Counted from the first letter of the stretch, positions 42,277-51,975 are shown. The stretch: 64,000 nucleotides of DNA from Bog-756 sp963830165 (GCA_963830165.1 CAWHKZ010000007.1:186001-250000), one strand, 5' to 3'. Notes: a model not told the origin generated them from the letters alone. A program made the numbers and translations.

Positions 42277-43387
42277 GTTCCCGCACGTAGTCGATCGGCT
42301 CGGGCAACGCCTCGATGTGGGGCCAGTCGGACCCGAAGATCACCCGGTCCGCGCCCATGCAGTCGGCCACGACGTTGACGTCGTCCTCCCAGAACGGGTT
42401 GATCCACACGTGGCGCCGGAAGGTCTCGACCGGGTCGTCCTTCCAGTATCCCGGCATCTTGTTGGCCGTCGAGCGGACCTTGGCGATGAGGTCGGGCAGG
42501 AACTGGGCGCCGTTCTCGACCGAGGCCAGGCGCAGGTTCGGGAACCGCGCGAACAGGTTCTCGAAGACGGCCGACAGGAGATAGTCCCGGATGGCCTGCT
42601 CGATGGCGAAGGACTTGATCGATGGCCGCCACCCGCCGCTGAACGTGGCGGCGAACCCGTCGACGGCGTAGCCGTTGGAGGAGATGCCGCTGTCGGCGGC
42701 GTGGACCACGACGGTGATGCCGGAGTCGTTGGCCAGCTGCCAGAAGCCGTCGAACATCGGGTCGAAGGGCGAGCGGCGGCCGAGCGCCGTGGTCGGGGCG
42801 GCCGGGCGCATGACGACCGTGCGGGCCCCGTGCTCGAGCGACCAGGTGAGCTCGTCGACAGCGAAGCCCGGATCGGCCAGCGTGATGTACGGGGCGGCGA
42901 AGATCCGGTCCTCGTAGTTGGCACCCCAGTCCTCGACCAGCCAGCGGTTGAACGCCCGGAACAGGTGACACACGGCCTCGGGGTCGTGGGCCAGCGGCTC
43001 CTCGTAGATCATGCCGAGGGTGGGGAAGAGCAGGCAGCCGGCGAGCCCCTGCTCGTCGAGCGTCGCCGCCCGGGCGACCGGGTCGCGGTAGGCGGGACGG
43101 ATGGCCTCGCGCCGGGACAGGAACTCCATCGGGTTGCGATTGTCCGGGTTCCCCCGGAAGTAGTCGTACATCGCCCCGGGCATGGCGATGGGGTTGAATG
43201 TCGGGTTGGTCACGGCGCGGCTCACCCGGCCACCGATCACGTGGTAGCGCCGTCCGTTGATCTCGCACCACTCGATGACCCGCGCCCCGAGTGTCGGGTC
43301 GAGGTGCCGGGTGAAGGCGTCCTCGGCCTCGTAGTAGTGGTTGTCGGCATCGAACACCGGATGTCCGAGCGCGGTGGCGTCACTCAT
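42197..43387 (-). CDS. amidohydrolase family 2 (ACMSD-like) protein
   Basis: A 396-residue metal-dependent hydrolase of the amidohydrolase-2 superfamily. The N-terminal metal motif is modified to FDADNHYYE (D-x-N-H), with further ligands in VVVHAADSG and GSDWPHIEALPEP (catalytic Asp). Similar proteins occur in many actinobacterial aromatic or steroid degradation gene sets; the substrate here is unknown. ATG 43387 gives the typical N terminus. Divergent from the gamma-carbonic anhydrase gene. Confidence 0.78.
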   Translation of the reverse strand: MSDATALGHPVFDADNHYYEAEDAFTRHLDPTLGARVIEWCEINGRRYHVIGGRVSRAVTNPTFNPIAMPGAMYDYFRGNPDNRNPMEFLSRREAIRPAYRDPVARAATLDEQGLAGCLLFPTLGMIYEEPLAHDPEAVCHLFRAFNRWLVEDWGANYEDRIFAAPYITLADPGFAVDELTWSLEHGARTVVMRPAAPTTALGRRSPFDPMFDGFWQLANDSGITVVVHAADSGISSNGYAVDGFAATFSGGWRPSIKSFAIEQAIRDYLLSAVFENLFARFPNLRLASVENGAQFLPDLIAKVRSTANKMPGYWKDDPVETFRRHVWINPFWEDDVNVVADCMGADRVIFGSDWPHIEALPEPIDYVRELKEFDAVDRRQILFDNVQELLVLRPT

Positions 43388-43487
43388 GGGGGTCTCCTCG
43401 TTGCGTGTCCCGGCGGCGGCCCCACCTTATGCCGGGCGCCGGTCGCCGGCCGCTGACGGGGGTGCCGGGGTGCCCTACAGTCCGAGG

Positions 43488-44006
43488 ATGCCGATCTACC
43501 GACTGGGCGACGTGGCGCCCGACATCCATCCCGAGGCCTTCGTCCACCCCGACGCGGTGGTCATCGGCGACGTGACCATCGGGTCCGAGGCGACGGTGTG
43601 GCCCGGCGCGGTGCTGCGCGGCGACTTCGGGCACATCGGGATCGGCGACCGCTCGTCGGTACAGGACGGGACCGTGATCCACGCCGGGCCGAACTTCCCG
43701 ACCATCGTCGGCGCCGGGTGCGTCATCGGCCACCTGGCCCATCTCGAGGGCTGCACCATGGAGGACGGCTCCCTCGTCGGCTCGGGATCGGTTGTCCTCC
43801 ACTGGGCACTCATCCGCACCGGAGCCACGGTGGGGGCGAACGCGGTGGTGCCCAACCGCATGGAGGTACCTGCCGGGGCGCTCGCCCTGGGTGTGCCGGC
43901 CACGATCCGGCCGGACGCGTCGAATCCGGAGCTCATCCGCTTCTCGGCCGACGAGTACGTCGCCAACGGTCGCCGTTACCGGGAGATGCTGGTCCGCCTG
44001 GACTGA
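43488..44006 (+). CDS. gamma-carbonic anhydrase family protein
   Basis: A 172-residue left-handed beta-helix of hexapeptide repeats (residues ~15–140) and a C-terminal helix. Metal-binding His candidates are in TVIHAGPN and VIGHLAHLEGC, matching the YrdA/PaaY/Cam-like group, and RGDFGHIGIGDRSSVQDG is conserved. Whether it has carbonic anhydrase activity cannot be judged. ATG 43488 was chosen as the first in-frame ATG with the family N terminus. Its end overlaps the small repeat-protein gene by 31 bp. Confidence 0.85.
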   Translation: MPIYRLGDVAPDIHPEAFVHPDAVVIGDVTIGSEATVWPGAVLRGDFGHIGIGDRSSVQDGTVIHAGPNFPTIVGAGCVIGHLAHLEGCTMEDGSLVGSGSVVLHWALIRTGATVGANAVVPNRMEVPAGALALGVPATIRPDASNPELIRFSADEYVANGRRYREMLVRLD

Positions 44007-44293
44007 CCGCGGGCGGCCCGGACCCTGCCCACCGAACGGTAGGAGAGGAGGGCCAGGGCGGACCCGAACGAGAACGCCGACGCCAGCGAGGCGATGCTGC
44101 CAACCGAGGCCACCGACGCGATCGACCCGGCCGACGCGATCGACGCGATCGATCCCGCCGAGCCGATCGAGAGGATCGAGCCTGACGAGTTGACGCACAG
44201 GATCGAGCCCGACGAGTTGATCGACCACAGCGATCCCCGGCCGGCGCGTCCCGGTTCGGACGGCGACGTCGGGTCGGTCGGTGGCCGTCTCAC
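43976..44293 (-). CDS. nonapeptide-repeat (GSIxSIxSx) protein
   Basis: A 105-residue protein starting at GTG 44293, which overlaps the stop of the upstream lipoprotein gene (GTGA). After ~20 polar residues come six consecutive 9-residue units: GSLWSINSS, GSILCVNSS, GSILSIGSA, GSIASIASA, GSIASVASV, GSIASLASA, then SFGSALALLSYRSVG and a basic tail. The regular Gly/Ser/Ile spacing suggests a beta-helix or amyloid-like ladder, or a hydrophobic membrane segment (inference). Coupling to a lipoprotein and a DUF2889 protein implies a joint function. Confidence 0.6.
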   Translation of the reverse strand: MRRPPTDPTSPSEPGRAGRGSLWSINSSGSILCVNSSGSILSIGSAGSIASIASAGSIASVASVGSIASLASAFSFGSALALLSYRSVGRVRAARGQSRRTSISR

Positions 44294-44802
44294 GGCGAGG
44301 GGGTGACGATCGGATGGCCGGCGGGGGAGAGGACGTACCAGAGCCCGCCGGCGTTGGTGAGGGCCTGCCCGGTGGCCTTGCCGGGGGCACGGTCCGGCGG
44401 CCAAAGGTAGAGCGGCCAGCCGTTGTAGGTGATCTGGGTGGTGCCGTCGGTCCTCGCCGACGTCCCGAGCAGGGTCGGGTCGATGCCCGGGCCGGCCACC
44501 GGCGCGGTCCGGCCGGGAGGCAGGATCAGGGGCGGCCACTGCACCGAACAGATGCCGTAGCAACGCGACGGCCGGCCCCGGACGTCGGTGGCGTACATGT
44601 AGATGGTCAGCCCCTGGCCGTCCACCAGCACCGTCCCGAGGCCGGCGACGGTCCCGGTGGTCACCTCGTACTCGGGTCCCGACCGCAGCACCGGCGTCGA
44701 CGTGGAGAACGGCGAGCTGACCGAGGTCCCGTTGCTGCACGCCGCGACCAGGACGGCCGTCACCACCACGACGCCGACGGCGACGGCGCGGGCGCGGTGC
44801 AT
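44290..44802 (-). CDS. lipoprotein with secreted-repeat (PF03640-type) domains
   Basis: A 170-residue lipoprotein: signal peptide with lipobox VLVAACSNG (Cys ~20) and two copies of the 'secreted repeat of unknown function': LVDGQGLTIYMYATDVRG ... CYGICSVQWPPL and TQITYNGWPLYLWPPDRAPG. Such proteins are found in many actinobacteria and proteobacteria; function unknown. ATG 44802 overlaps the upstream stop (TGATG) and the stop overlaps the next start (GTGA), so it is the middle gene of a coupled trio. Confidence 0.82.
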   Translation of the reverse strand: MHRARAVAVGVVVVTAVLVAACSNGTSVSSPFSTSTPVLRSGPEYEVTTGTVAGLGTVLVDGQGLTIYMYATDVRGRPSRCYGICSVQWPPLILPPGRTAPVAGPGIDPTLLGTSARTDGTTQITYNGWPLYLWPPDRAPGKATGQALTNAGGLWYVLSPAGHPIVTPSP

Positions 44803-45419
44803 CACGCGTCGTCCCGGTCGAGGAAGGTGACCAGCGCGGGAGAGGGATAGGGGCCGACCCCGGGTCGCCAGCCGGCCGCCAGCTTGCGGTCGGCGATGCC
44901 GTCCTCGGCCCAGATGTGACACGAGTCACGCGCCCACGGGCTGCCGCTGCCGCCCGCCGCGGCGAGCAGGTCCTCGGACTCGCCCCGGGCCACGGACTGC
45001 AGGCGACGCGACGTCACGGCCTGGATGACCACCGGGCCGAGCGAACGGGCCAGGTGCTCGAGGTGCGTGCAGCCCCGTGGGCCGCCGAAGCGCGACTGGA
45101 CCTCCCGGGTGTAGCCACGGGCGACGCTGAGACCGACCAGGCCGTCGAAGGCCGACTCGATCGCAGGGCACTCGGTATGGGGGAAGGCGAACATCTCCGC
45201 CGTGGCTCCGGTGATCGTCAGGTCGGCGGAACGGATCCGGACCCGGAGCTCCATGTCGTGAACCGTGGCCACCGCGCTGCCGTCCTCGGCCCACGGGCGC
45301 GAATCGGTCAGCCGGCCCAACACGACCAGGTCGTCGTCGACCACGAAGGCCCGGTAGTCGATGGCCCGACGGTGGATCGGGACGGCGTCGTCGTCCGGCC
45401 GGGGGACCACCGTCACCAT
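44802..45419 (-). CDS. DUF2889 domain-containing protein
   Basis: A 205-residue soluble protein with the DUF2889 pattern: IHRRAIDYRAFVVDDDLVVLGRLTDSRPW, VHDMELRVRIRSADLTITGATAEMFAFPHTECP, GLSVARGYTREVQSRFGGPRGCTHLEHLARSLGPVVIQA. Conserved His and Cys residues hint at metal binding, but the function of the family is unknown. First gene of the trio with the lipoprotein and nonapeptide-repeat protein; divergent from the MerR gene. Confidence 0.8.
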   Translation of the reverse strand: MVTVVPRPDDDAVPIHRRAIDYRAFVVDDDLVVLGRLTDSRPWAEDGSAVATVHDMELRVRIRSADLTITGATAEMFAFPHTECPAIESAFDGLVGLSVARGYTREVQSRFGGPRGCTHLEHLARSLGPVVIQAVTSRRLQSVARGESEDLLAAAGGSGSPWARDSCHIWAEDGIADRKLAAGWRPGVGPYPSPALVTFLDRDDA

Positions 45420-45552
45420 CGGGAGGCTCGGTCGGGCAACGGTGGTGTACGCACCGCCCGATCATGGCCCGGGCCGGGGCGGCCGCCAAATCACGGGCGA
45501 CCGGCCCACGTCACACGCACGTAATTACGAGCGTGTGATACCGTTAAAGCCC

Positions 45553-45586
45553 AGGTTGACCGTGAGGTCGAGGTCACCGTGAACCT
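45553..45586 (+). promoter_or_regulatory. MerR-type operator/promoter of the Rv1828/FtsR-like gene
   Basis: AGGTTGACCGTGA (45553–45565) and TCACCGTGAACCT (45574–45586) are inverted repeats (11 of 13 positions pair) around 8 nt. It includes TTGACC as a possible -35 and is followed by the GAGGTGGAGG ribosome-binding site of the MerR gene. This palindromic layout is what MerR proteins bind, so autoregulation is likely; the exact footprint is inference. Confidence 0.6.
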
Positions 45587-45606
45587 TTGATCGAGGTGGA
45601 GGATCC

Positions 45607-46176
45607 ATGGCCCGTCGCCCAATCCAGACAACGGCACCGGCGGGCCGGGCCGGTGGCGCGGCCATCGGTCCGGCCGACGGCTTCCGGGGCCCGCAGGTGT
45701 GCTCCATCGTCGGCATCACCTACCGTCAACTCGACTACTGGGCCCGCACCGATCTGCTGCGGCCCTCCATCACCGACGCCACCGGCTCGGGCAGCCAGCG
45801 CCGCTACTCGTACGGCGACGTGCTCGAGCTCAAAGTGATCAAGCGCCTGCTCGACGCCGGCCTCAAATTGCAGCAGGCCCGCCAGGCCGTCGAGTGCCTG
45901 CGCGGGGACCTCGGTGTCGACCTCGCCTCGGCGCAGCTCGTGCTGGCCGACAGCCGGTCGATCCTGGCGACCTCGGACGGCGAGTTGGTGGACCTCCTCG
46001 CCGGCGGCCAGGGCGTGTTCAACGTGCTGCCCCTCTCCGGGGTGGTGTCCGAACTCGAGGCCGCCATCGTCGAGCTCACCGCAGCCGAGGGTGGAGCCGA
46101 CACCGGGGCCACCACACCCGACAGTCGGCACCCGGCGGCCGCCTATCTGGCGGCGGGTGGGTCCTCGCCCCGATGA
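45607..46176 (+). CDS. MerR-family regulator, Rv1828/FtsR-like
   Basis: A 189-residue protein with the MerR winged-helix (SIVGITYRQLDYWARTDLLRPSITDATGSGSQRRYSYGDVLELKVIKRLLDAGLKLQQARQAVECLR) and a C-terminal effector domain (ELVDLLAGGQGVFNVLPLSGVV) that closely follows M. tuberculosis Rv1828 and Corynebacterium FtsR. In mycobacteria this gene lies among gcvH, garA and gcvB; here it is upstream of gcvT–gcvPA–gcvPB, so the association is kept. Its stop overlaps the next start (ATGA). Confidence 0.85.
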   Translation: MARRPIQTTAPAGRAGGAAIGPADGFRGPQVCSIVGITYRQLDYWARTDLLRPSITDATGSGSQRRYSYGDVLELKVIKRLLDAGLKLQQARQAVECLRGDLGVDLASAQLVLADSRSILATSDGELVDLLAGGQGVFNVLPLSGVVSELEAAIVELTAAEGGADTGATTPDSRHPAAAYLAAGGSSPR

Positions 46177-46571
46177 GTCACGGTCCCGGGTCGGCCGGGG
46201 CACCGACCCCACGCCCCGGCGTCCGCTTCGCCCACGAGTCGGAGCAGCGCTTCGCCCGCATCCTCGACTTCTACGGTGTCGAGTGGGAGTACGAGCCGGT
46301 CGAGTTCGTCCTCGACTGGGGTCCCGACCGACGCCCCTCCTCCGCCTTCCGGCCCGACTTCTGGCTGCCCCGCCCCGGCCTCTTCGTGGAGATGACCACG
46401 CTCAACCAGCGCCTGGTGACCAAGAAGAACGGCAAGGTGCGGCGCATGGCCCAGCTGTACCCGGATGTGCGCGTGACCCTGCTGTACCAGCGCGACACCC
46501 TGGCCCTCCTGGCCAAGTACGGCCTGGCCGGGGACAGCGGCGGGCAGGGCTCCGTGGCCCGCTCCGCCTGA
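46173..46571 (+). CDS. PD-(D/E)XK-like conserved protein
   Basis: A 132-residue soluble protein coupled to the MerR gene by an ATGA overlap. After a short polar leader it reads FAHESEQRFARILDFYGVEWEYEPVEFVL, then FRPDFWLPRPGLFVEMTTLNQ and KVRRMAQLYPDVRVTLLYQRD. A helix with E, an aromatic strand, PDF, then E-x-T is the arrangement of small PD-(D/E)XK nuclease-fold proteins. Nuclease activity is inference. No family name can be given. Confidence 0.6.
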   Translation: MSHGPGSAGAPTPRPGVRFAHESEQRFARILDFYGVEWEYEPVEFVLDWGPDRRPSSAFRPDFWLPRPGLFVEMTTLNQRLVTKKNGKVRRMAQLYPDVRVTLLYQRDTLALLAKYGLAGDSGGQGSVARSA

Positions 46572-46596
46572 CCACCACCGGCGGTAGCCTGCTCGG

Positions 46597-47697
46597 GTGA
46601 CACCCGCCCCCGAGCCGACGGAGACCCTCAAGCACACCGCCCTGGTCGACGTCCACCGCGCCTCGGGGGCGAAGCTGGTGGGCTTCGGCGGGTGGGAGAT
46701 GCCCCTCGCCTACGGCGACGGCACCATCGCCGAGCACCGGGCCTGCCGACACGACGCGGTGGTGTTCGACGTCAGCCACCTCGGCACCGTCCGGGTGTCC
46801 GGGCCGGACGCCTTCGACCGCCTCCAGGCGGCGTTGACCAACGACCTTCGCAAGGTCGGCCCGGGCCGGGCCCAGTACACCCACCTGCTCGACGAGGCGG
46901 ACGCGTCGGTCGTCGACGACATCATCGTGTGGTGGGTCGACGACGAGGTCTTCGACGTCATGCCCAACGCCTCCAACACCGACCGGGTCGTTGACGCCAT
47001 CGGGGGCGAGGACACCACCGCCCGGCGCGCCGTGATCGCCGTCCAGGGTCCCCATGCCCGGCGCCGGGCTGCCGATGTGGTGCCCGAGGCCGCCGAGGTG
47101 CCCCGGTTCGGGGTACACCGCTTCGACTGGAAGGGGACCCCCTGCGTGGCCGCCGGCACCGGCTACACCGGTGAGGACGGATTCGAGGTCGCCGTGCCGG
47201 TCGACGCCGCCGCCGCGCTGTGGGAGGCGGTCGTGGCCACGGGCGTGACCCCCGCCGGACTGGGGGCGCGGGACACCCTGCGCCTCGAGGCGGCCCTGCC
47301 CCTCCACGGCCACGAGCTCGGGCCCGGCATCACGCCGCTCCAGGCCGGTCTCGGCTGGGTGGTCGGGTGGGACAAGGAGGCCTTCCGCGGGCGGGAGGCG
47401 CTGGCCGCCGAGCGCGATCGGGGCGTCGGCCGCCGGTTGGTCGGCCTGTCCACCGACGGCCGCCAGCCTCCCCGCGAGGGGTCGACCGTGGGCGACGGCG
47501 GCACGACCGTCGGCGCGGTCACGAGCGGCAACTTCTCGCCCATGCTGGAGCACGGCATCGCCCTGGCGTTCGTCGACTCGGCGGTCGGTGCGGAGCCGGG
47601 CCGGGTCCTCGAGCTCGAGCAGCGGGGCAAGGTGCGCCCGGCGACCGTCGTGGCCACGCCGTTCGTCCGTGCCGGGCAGTGGGCCGACCCCGAATGA
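46597..47697 (+). CDS. gcvT: glycine cleavage system T protein (aminomethyltransferase)
   Basis: Tetrahydrofolate-dependent T subunit of the glycine cleavage system, releasing ammonia and 5,10-methylene-THF from the H-protein-bound intermediate. 366 residues: LVGFGGWEMPLAYGDGTIAEH, FDVSHLG, then GYTGEDGFEV, GLGARDTLRLEAALPLHGHEL, and VTSGNFSPMLEHGIALAFV near the end. Starts at GTG 46597. gcvPA and gcvPB follow; no glycine riboswitch lies upstream and no gcvH is in the window. Confidence 0.93.
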   Translation: MTPAPEPTETLKHTALVDVHRASGAKLVGFGGWEMPLAYGDGTIAEHRACRHDAVVFDVSHLGTVRVSGPDAFDRLQAALTNDLRKVGPGRAQYTHLLDEADASVVDDIIVWWVDDEVFDVMPNASNTDRVVDAIGGEDTTARRAVIAVQGPHARRRAADVVPEAAEVPRFGVHRFDWKGTPCVAAGTGYTGEDGFEVAVPVDAAAALWEAVVATGVTPAGLGARDTLRLEAALPLHGHELGPGITPLQAGLGWVVGWDKEAFRGREALAAERDRGVGRRLVGLSTDGRQPPREGSTVGDGGTTVGAVTSGNFSPMLEHGIALAFVDSAVGAEPGRVLELEQRGKVRPATVVATPFVRAGQWADPE

Positions 47698-47764
47698 CCA
47701 CATGGCCGGTCGGTCGGCCGCTGGTCTACCGTTCTCCGACCGGACACAGGCGCTAAGGAGCACG

Positions 47765-49114
47765 TTGGGTACCTACATCCCCCACACCGAGGAGGAGATC
47801 GCGGGCATGCTCGCGTTCCTCGGACTGTCGAGCGTCGACGAGCTGTTCTCCGCCGTGCCCGAGGCCGTCAAGCTCCAGCGGACGCTCGAGCTGGCCGACG
47901 GGGTGGGGGAGCCCGACGTGGTCGCCCGCATGGAGGGGTACGCCGACCGCAACCGGGCCCGCACGGACCGCCTCGTGTGCTTCGCCGGGGGTGGCGCCTA
48001 CGACCACGAGATCCCGCCGGTGACCCAGGCCCTCGCCGGTCGCTCCGAGTTCGTCACCTCCTACACGCCGTACCAGCCCGAGGTGGCCCAGGGCGTCCTG
48101 CAGGCCGTCTTCGAGTTCCAGACGATGGTGGCCCGCATCGCCGGCCTGCCGGTGTCCAACGCCTCCCTCTACGACGGTGGCAGTGCGGCCGTCGAAGCCG
48201 TCAACCTGGGCACGGCGGCCACCAGCCGCCAGACCGTGTGGGTGTCCGAGGGGATCCACCCGCACTGGCGCCAGATGCTCGAGACCTTCGCGGTGGGTAC
48301 CGGGCACCACATCCGCACCGTGCCGCTGGCCAACGGCGTCACGGCCTGGCCCGACGGACCGGTGGGTGACGACGAGCCGCCCGGGGTGGTCCTGGTCGGC
48401 TACCCGAACTACCTCGGCTGCCTGGAGGACCTGGCCGCCGTCCGGGGCCTGTGCGACCGCACCGGGGCCCTCATGGTCGTCGGCGCCGACCCGCTGGCCG
48501 CCGGGCTGCTTCGCTCGGCCGGAGACTTCGGGGCCGACGTGATGGTGGGGGAGGGCCAGGCCTTCGGTACCGCCCTCAGCTTCGGCGGCCCCTACCTCGG
48601 ACTCTTCGCCTGCAGCTCGGCCCACCTCCGCCGCCTGCCCGGTCGGCTGGTCGGCGAGACGGTGGACGTCGAGGACCGCGTGGCCTACGTCACCACCCTG
48701 CGGGCCCGCGAGCAGGACATCCGCCGCGAAAAGGCGACCTCCAACGTGTGCACCAACCAGACCCTCATGGCGGTGACGGCCGCCATCCAGCTCGGCTGGC
48801 TCGGCACGTCGGGACTGGTCGAGGTGGCCACACGCTGTGCCCGGGCCACCCGCTACGCCCGGGACGCCGTGCTGGGCGTGGAGGGGGTGACCCCGTGGGC
48901 CGACGCTCCCGTCCTCCGCGAGTTCGCCGTCCGACTGCCCCGACCGGCCGACGTGGTGATCGAGCGCATGGCCGACGCCGGCTTCCTGGCCGGCATCTCG
49001 CTCGACGGCGCGGTGGCCGACGGTGGGCACGGTCTGCTCATCGCCGCCACCGAACGTCGGACGGCCGCCCAGATCGACGCCTACGCGGCGGCCCTGGCCA
49101 AGGCGGTGGCGTGA
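47765..49114 (+). CDS. gcvPA: glycine dehydrogenase (decarboxylating) subunit 1
   Basis: Alpha-type half of the two-subunit P protein. 449 residues with YIPHTEEEIAGMLAFLGLSSVDELF, YTPYQPEVAQGVLQAVFEFQTMVARIAGLPVSNASLYDGG, and EKATSNVCTNQTLMAV, all GcvPA hallmarks. The start is TTG 47765: AAGGAG at 47755–47760 sits 4 nt upstream and the protein then begins at the usual (M)GTYIPHTEEE. It forms the active P protein with GcvPB. Confidence 0.92.
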   Translation: MGTYIPHTEEEIAGMLAFLGLSSVDELFSAVPEAVKLQRTLELADGVGEPDVVARMEGYADRNRARTDRLVCFAGGGAYDHEIPPVTQALAGRSEFVTSYTPYQPEVAQGVLQAVFEFQTMVARIAGLPVSNASLYDGGSAAVEAVNLGTAATSRQTVWVSEGIHPHWRQMLETFAVGTGHHIRTVPLANGVTAWPDGPVGDDEPPGVVLVGYPNYLGCLEDLAAVRGLCDRTGALMVVGADPLAAGLLRSAGDFGADVMVGEGQAFGTALSFGGPYLGLFACSSAHLRRLPGRLVGETVDVEDRVAYVTTLRAREQDIRREKATSNVCTNQTLMAVTAAIQLGWLGTSGLVEVATRCARATRYARDAVLGVEGVTPWADAPVLREFAVRLPRPADVVIERMADAGFLAGISLDGAVADGGHGLLIAATERRTAAQIDAYAAALAKAVA

Positions 49115-50663
49115 TGCCCGGGGAGCCGACGACGACCCGGCCCTCCCGGGGGCCCCGGGCGGCAAGGCCTCCTCGGCCCCGCTGCTCGGGCGGGACGCCG
49201 AGCCCACCCTGTTCGAGCTGTCCCATCCGGGTCGGCGCTCCTGGTCGTTCCGGACCACCGGCATCCCCGAGGTACCGGTCGACGAGCTCGTGCCCGAGGC
49301 CCACCGCCGCGACGCACCCGTCGACGTGGCCGAGGTGTCCGAGCGGGACCTCGTGGCCCACTTCACCCGGCTCTCGCACCGGCAGTTCTCCGTCGACCTC
49401 GGCGCCTACCCGCTCGGCTCGTGCACGATGAAGTACAACCCGAAGGTCTGCGACACGGTGGCCGGACTGCCCGGCCTGGCCGGCGTGCACCCGGCCGCCC
49501 CGGCGTCGATGACCCAGGGATGGCTCGGCCTGATGGTCGAGCTCGAGGAGACGCTGTGCGAGGTGACCGGCATGGCCGCCGCCACCCTCCAGCCGGCAGC
49601 CGGCGCCGCCGGCGAGCTCACCGGGCTGCTGCTCATGCGGGCCTGGCACGCGCCCAGGGGCGCGACCGCGCACAAGGTGATCATCCCGGACTCGGCCCAC
49701 GGGACCAACCCCGCCTCGGTGACCCTCGGCGGCTACGAGGTCGTCACCGTGCCGAGTGACGACCGGGGCTGCGTCGACATGGCCGCCCTGCGGTCGGTGC
49801 TCGACGAGGACGTGGCCGGCATCATGCTGACCAACCCCAACACCCTCGGGCTGTTCGAGGAGGACATCGCCGAGATCGCCGCGGCCGTGCACGAGGTGGG
49901 CGGGCTGCTCTACTACGACGGCGCCAACCTCAACGCCATCCTCGGTGTCGTCCGCCCGGGCGACATGGGCTTCGACATCGTCCACATGAACCTGCACAAG
50001 ACGTTCGCCACCCCCCACGGAGGCGGCGGTCCGGGTGCGGGGCCGGTGGCGGTGTCCGAGCGGCTCGTCCCCTTCCTGCCCGGCCCCCGACCGGTGCGCG
50101 CGTCCGACGCGGGCCCCGATGGGGGCTTCACGTGGGCGACGCCCGAGCACAGCATCGGCCGGGTGCACACCTGGCACGGCAACACCCTGGTGCTGGCGCG
50201 GGCCCTGGCCTACATCCTGGTCAACGGGGGTGACGGCCTGAAGCTCATCGCCCAGGTGGCGGTGCTCAACGCCAACTGGATCCGCCGGCGCCTCCACGAC
50301 GCCTACGACGTGCCCTTCGACCGGCCCTGCATGCACGAGGTGGTGCTGTCGGCCCGTACGCTCAAGTCCGAGTACGGCGTACGTGCCCTCGACGTGGCCA
50401 AGCGCCTGCTCGAGGAAGGGTTCCACGCCCCGACCGTCTACTTCCCCCTCATCGTGGACGAGGCCCTCATGATCGAGCCGACCGAGACCGAGAGCCCCCA
50501 GACCCTCGAGGCCCTCGCCGTCGCGCTCGAGCGGATCGCCGCCGAGGCGGCCGAGCTCGGTCCCGCGGCCATGGCCGCCCACCCGCTGGTGACACCGGTG
50601 CGCAGGGTCGACGAGGCGCGGGCCGCCCGCCAGCTGGTGCCCACCTTCGACGCGAGGACCTGA
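49114..50663 (+). CDS. gcvPB: glycine dehydrogenase (decarboxylating) subunit 2, N terminus frameshifted
   Basis: PLP-binding beta-type half of the P protein. The PLP lysine is in IVHMNLHKTFATPHGGGGPG, with YPLGSCTMKYNPKV and DSAHGTNPASV also present. ATG 49114 overlaps the gcvPA stop and opens MPGEPTTTRPSRGPRAAR, but the conserved body (APLLGRDAEPTLFELSHPGRRSWSF onward) is in another frame that has no usable start; one indel near 49150–49190 reconciles them. The body itself is intact and ~515 residues. Confidence 0.88.
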
Positions 50664-50674
50664 ACGGGGGACCG

Positions 50675-51160
50675 GTGGACGGGACCTTCACGACCCGCTT
50701 CGTGGGGCCCTACCTGAAGGCCCACCGATGGGTCTACGAGCACTCGGACGGCCGGGTCGGCAAGCACTCGAACCGGGTTCCCGCCCTGCTGCTCACCACC
50801 ACCGGCCGGAAGTCCGGGGCGGCCCGCACCATCGGATTGACCTACTGCACCGACCGCGGTGACCTGATCGTCGTGGCCTCCAACGGGGGCAGCGACCACC
50901 CGCCGGCCTGGCTGCTCAACATCCGGGCCGAGCCCCGGGTGAGGGTCCGGGTCGGTCGCCGGGTGCTCGGCGCCTCCGCCCGGGAGGCCACCCCCGGGGA
51001 GCAGGCCCAGCTGTGGCCGAAGGTGAACCGGACCAACCGGGGGATGTCCCGCCTCCTCCACCCCGGCGTCCAGGGGCGCTATGACGTCTACCAACGCCAC
51101 ACCACCCGGCTGATCCCGGTCGTGATCATCCACCCGGACCGTGACGGTCCGCCTGGCTGA
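50675..51160 (+). CDS. deazaflavin (F420)-dependent nitroreductase-family protein
   Basis: A 161-residue split-barrel protein of the Ddn/DUF385 family. Family blocks: PALLLTTTGRKSGAARTIGLTYCTDRGDLIVVASNGGSDHPPAWLLNIRAEPRVRVRVG and a C-terminal YDVYQRHTTRLIPVVII. These enzymes use reduced coenzyme F420 in actinobacteria; the physiological substrate is usually a quinone or unknown. GTG 50675 gives the normal N terminus, 11 bp after gcvPB. Confidence 0.85.
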   Translation: MDGTFTTRFVGPYLKAHRWVYEHSDGRVGKHSNRVPALLLTTTGRKSGAARTIGLTYCTDRGDLIVVASNGGSDHPPAWLLNIRAEPRVRVRVGRRVLGASAREATPGEQAQLWPKVNRTNRGMSRLLHPGVQGRYDVYQRHTTRLIPVVIIHPDRDGPPG

Positions 51161-51210
51161 CCGTCCCCTGCGATGTCGTACCGTCGCCCCGGGTGCGCCC
51201 CGGGGCCGTG

Positions 51211-51975
<765 letters not shown>

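Noticed and set aside
44080..44240. Plus-strand Asp/Ile/Glu repeat peptide (RIEPDEL, AIDPADAIDAID)
   Set aside because: It is the antisense of the GSIxSIxSx repeat gene. The minus-strand frame has the GTGA coupling to the lipoprotein gene, so I favour that strand.
46572..46596. Glycine riboswitch before gcvT
   Set aside because: Only 25 bp separate gcvT from the preceding gene, with no aptamer-like structure; the upstream intergenic region before the MerR gene also lacks one.
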